Source: Clostridia bacterium
GTDB lineage: Bacteria; Bacillota; Clostridia; Christensenellales; Aristaeellaceae
Direction: 5' to 3'
DNA length: 59,456 bases
Assembly: GCA_017465155.1 (NCBI GenBank)
Contig: JAFTWV010000008.1
Location: 1 to 59,456 of the forward strand
Of the stretch, positions 59,262-59,456 are shown piece by piece. The position numbers and the translations under genes were made by a program. A model generated the notes under the pieces. That model was not told the origin of the DNA. It made no database searches and saw nothing but the letters and a program-made list of their open reading frames with translations. Each line of letters opens with the position of its first letter. Position 1 is the first letter of the stretch.

Positions 59262-59292
59262 AAGTCCGGCAGACCAGTTCTGTCGGGCTTTT
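59262..59292 (+). terminator. Terminator of the tnpV unit
   Basis: 12-bp stem AAGTCCGGCAGA/TCTGTCGGGCTT (two G-U pairs) followed by TTC. After it, 59293-59456 shows no gene. Confidence 0.75.
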
Positions 59293-59456
59293 CCTGTATT
59301 GCCCATTATTCCCACAAATCCTGTCGCTATCTGACTACTTCTGCCGAAAACATAGACAGCTATCAATAGACAAGTTATAATGCACACGGATGAATCATGA
59401 TCTTTTCAAAAAAATTTGAAAAAGTTTTGAAATCCTGGAAAAAACAGCCCGTTTTC

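Overview
The window looks like a chromosomal segment of an uncultured anaerobic, plant-fibre-degrading Firmicute (class Clostridia; a gut or rumen lineage near Christensenellales is my guess). Reasons: strong AGGAGG-type ribosome binding sites, sigma-A promoters, a T-box leader on trpS, LacI/CcpA-type operators, a diaminopimelate epimerase domain, secreted SH3/peptidoglycan-binding/LysM proteins, a Lpl/Ytc-type sugar ABC transporter and TnpV. The taxonomic guess is inference.

Layout. 1-280: no gene, but a dense tandem array of hairpins. 281-5032: three secreted proteins (SH3 repeats; peptidoglycan-binding repeats plus a Pro/Thr/Asp/Glu tail) and an ArsR/SmtB metal sensor. 5142-12154: housekeeping and stress genes (TldE/TldD peptidase, an Imm-5-like protein, a Nudix hydrolase, a DUF3795-like Cys-rich protein, an M18 aminopeptidase, a membrane diguanylate cyclase). 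12308-36783: a pectin and rhamnogalacturonan utilisation region. It holds galacturonate catabolism (uxaC, uxaB, uxaA, a LacI regulator, an MFS carrier), GH28, GH105, a CE12-type esterase, two GH43 enzymes (one with an ankyrin-like N-terminus), an ABC importer, a membrane-bound AraC-type regulator and a Gfo/Idh/MocA oxidoreductase. It is interrupted by a MATE exporter and a frameshifted sigma factor. 37348-43054: two identical tRNA-Arg(ACG) genes, aroA-aroC-pheA and T-box-controlled trpS. 43244-49286: another SH3 protein and a polyamine operon (XRE-cupin regulator plus potABCD). 49284-50538: a small module of a divergent XRE regulator, a Cys-rich protein and a membrane protein. 50583-56829: argF-carA-carB. 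56913-59292: a LysM protein, a CX5R phosphatase and a TnpV remnant.

How it works together. None of the pectin enzymes has a visible signal peptide. Oligosaccharides are probably imported by the ABC transporter, trimmed in the cytoplasm (GH28, GH105, GH43, esterase), and the galacturonate taken through UxaC, UxaB and UxaA to 2-keto-3-deoxygluconate. KDG kinase and aldolase are not in the window.

The most unusual locus is argF-carA-carB. The CarA glutaminase has lost its catalytic Cys, His and Glu. CarB continues in frame into a diaminopimelate epimerase domain, and that domain lacks the first of its two catalytic cysteines. Together this suggests an ammonia-fed carbamoyl-phosphate synthase physically joined to an altered DapF, next to ornithine carbamoyltransferase.
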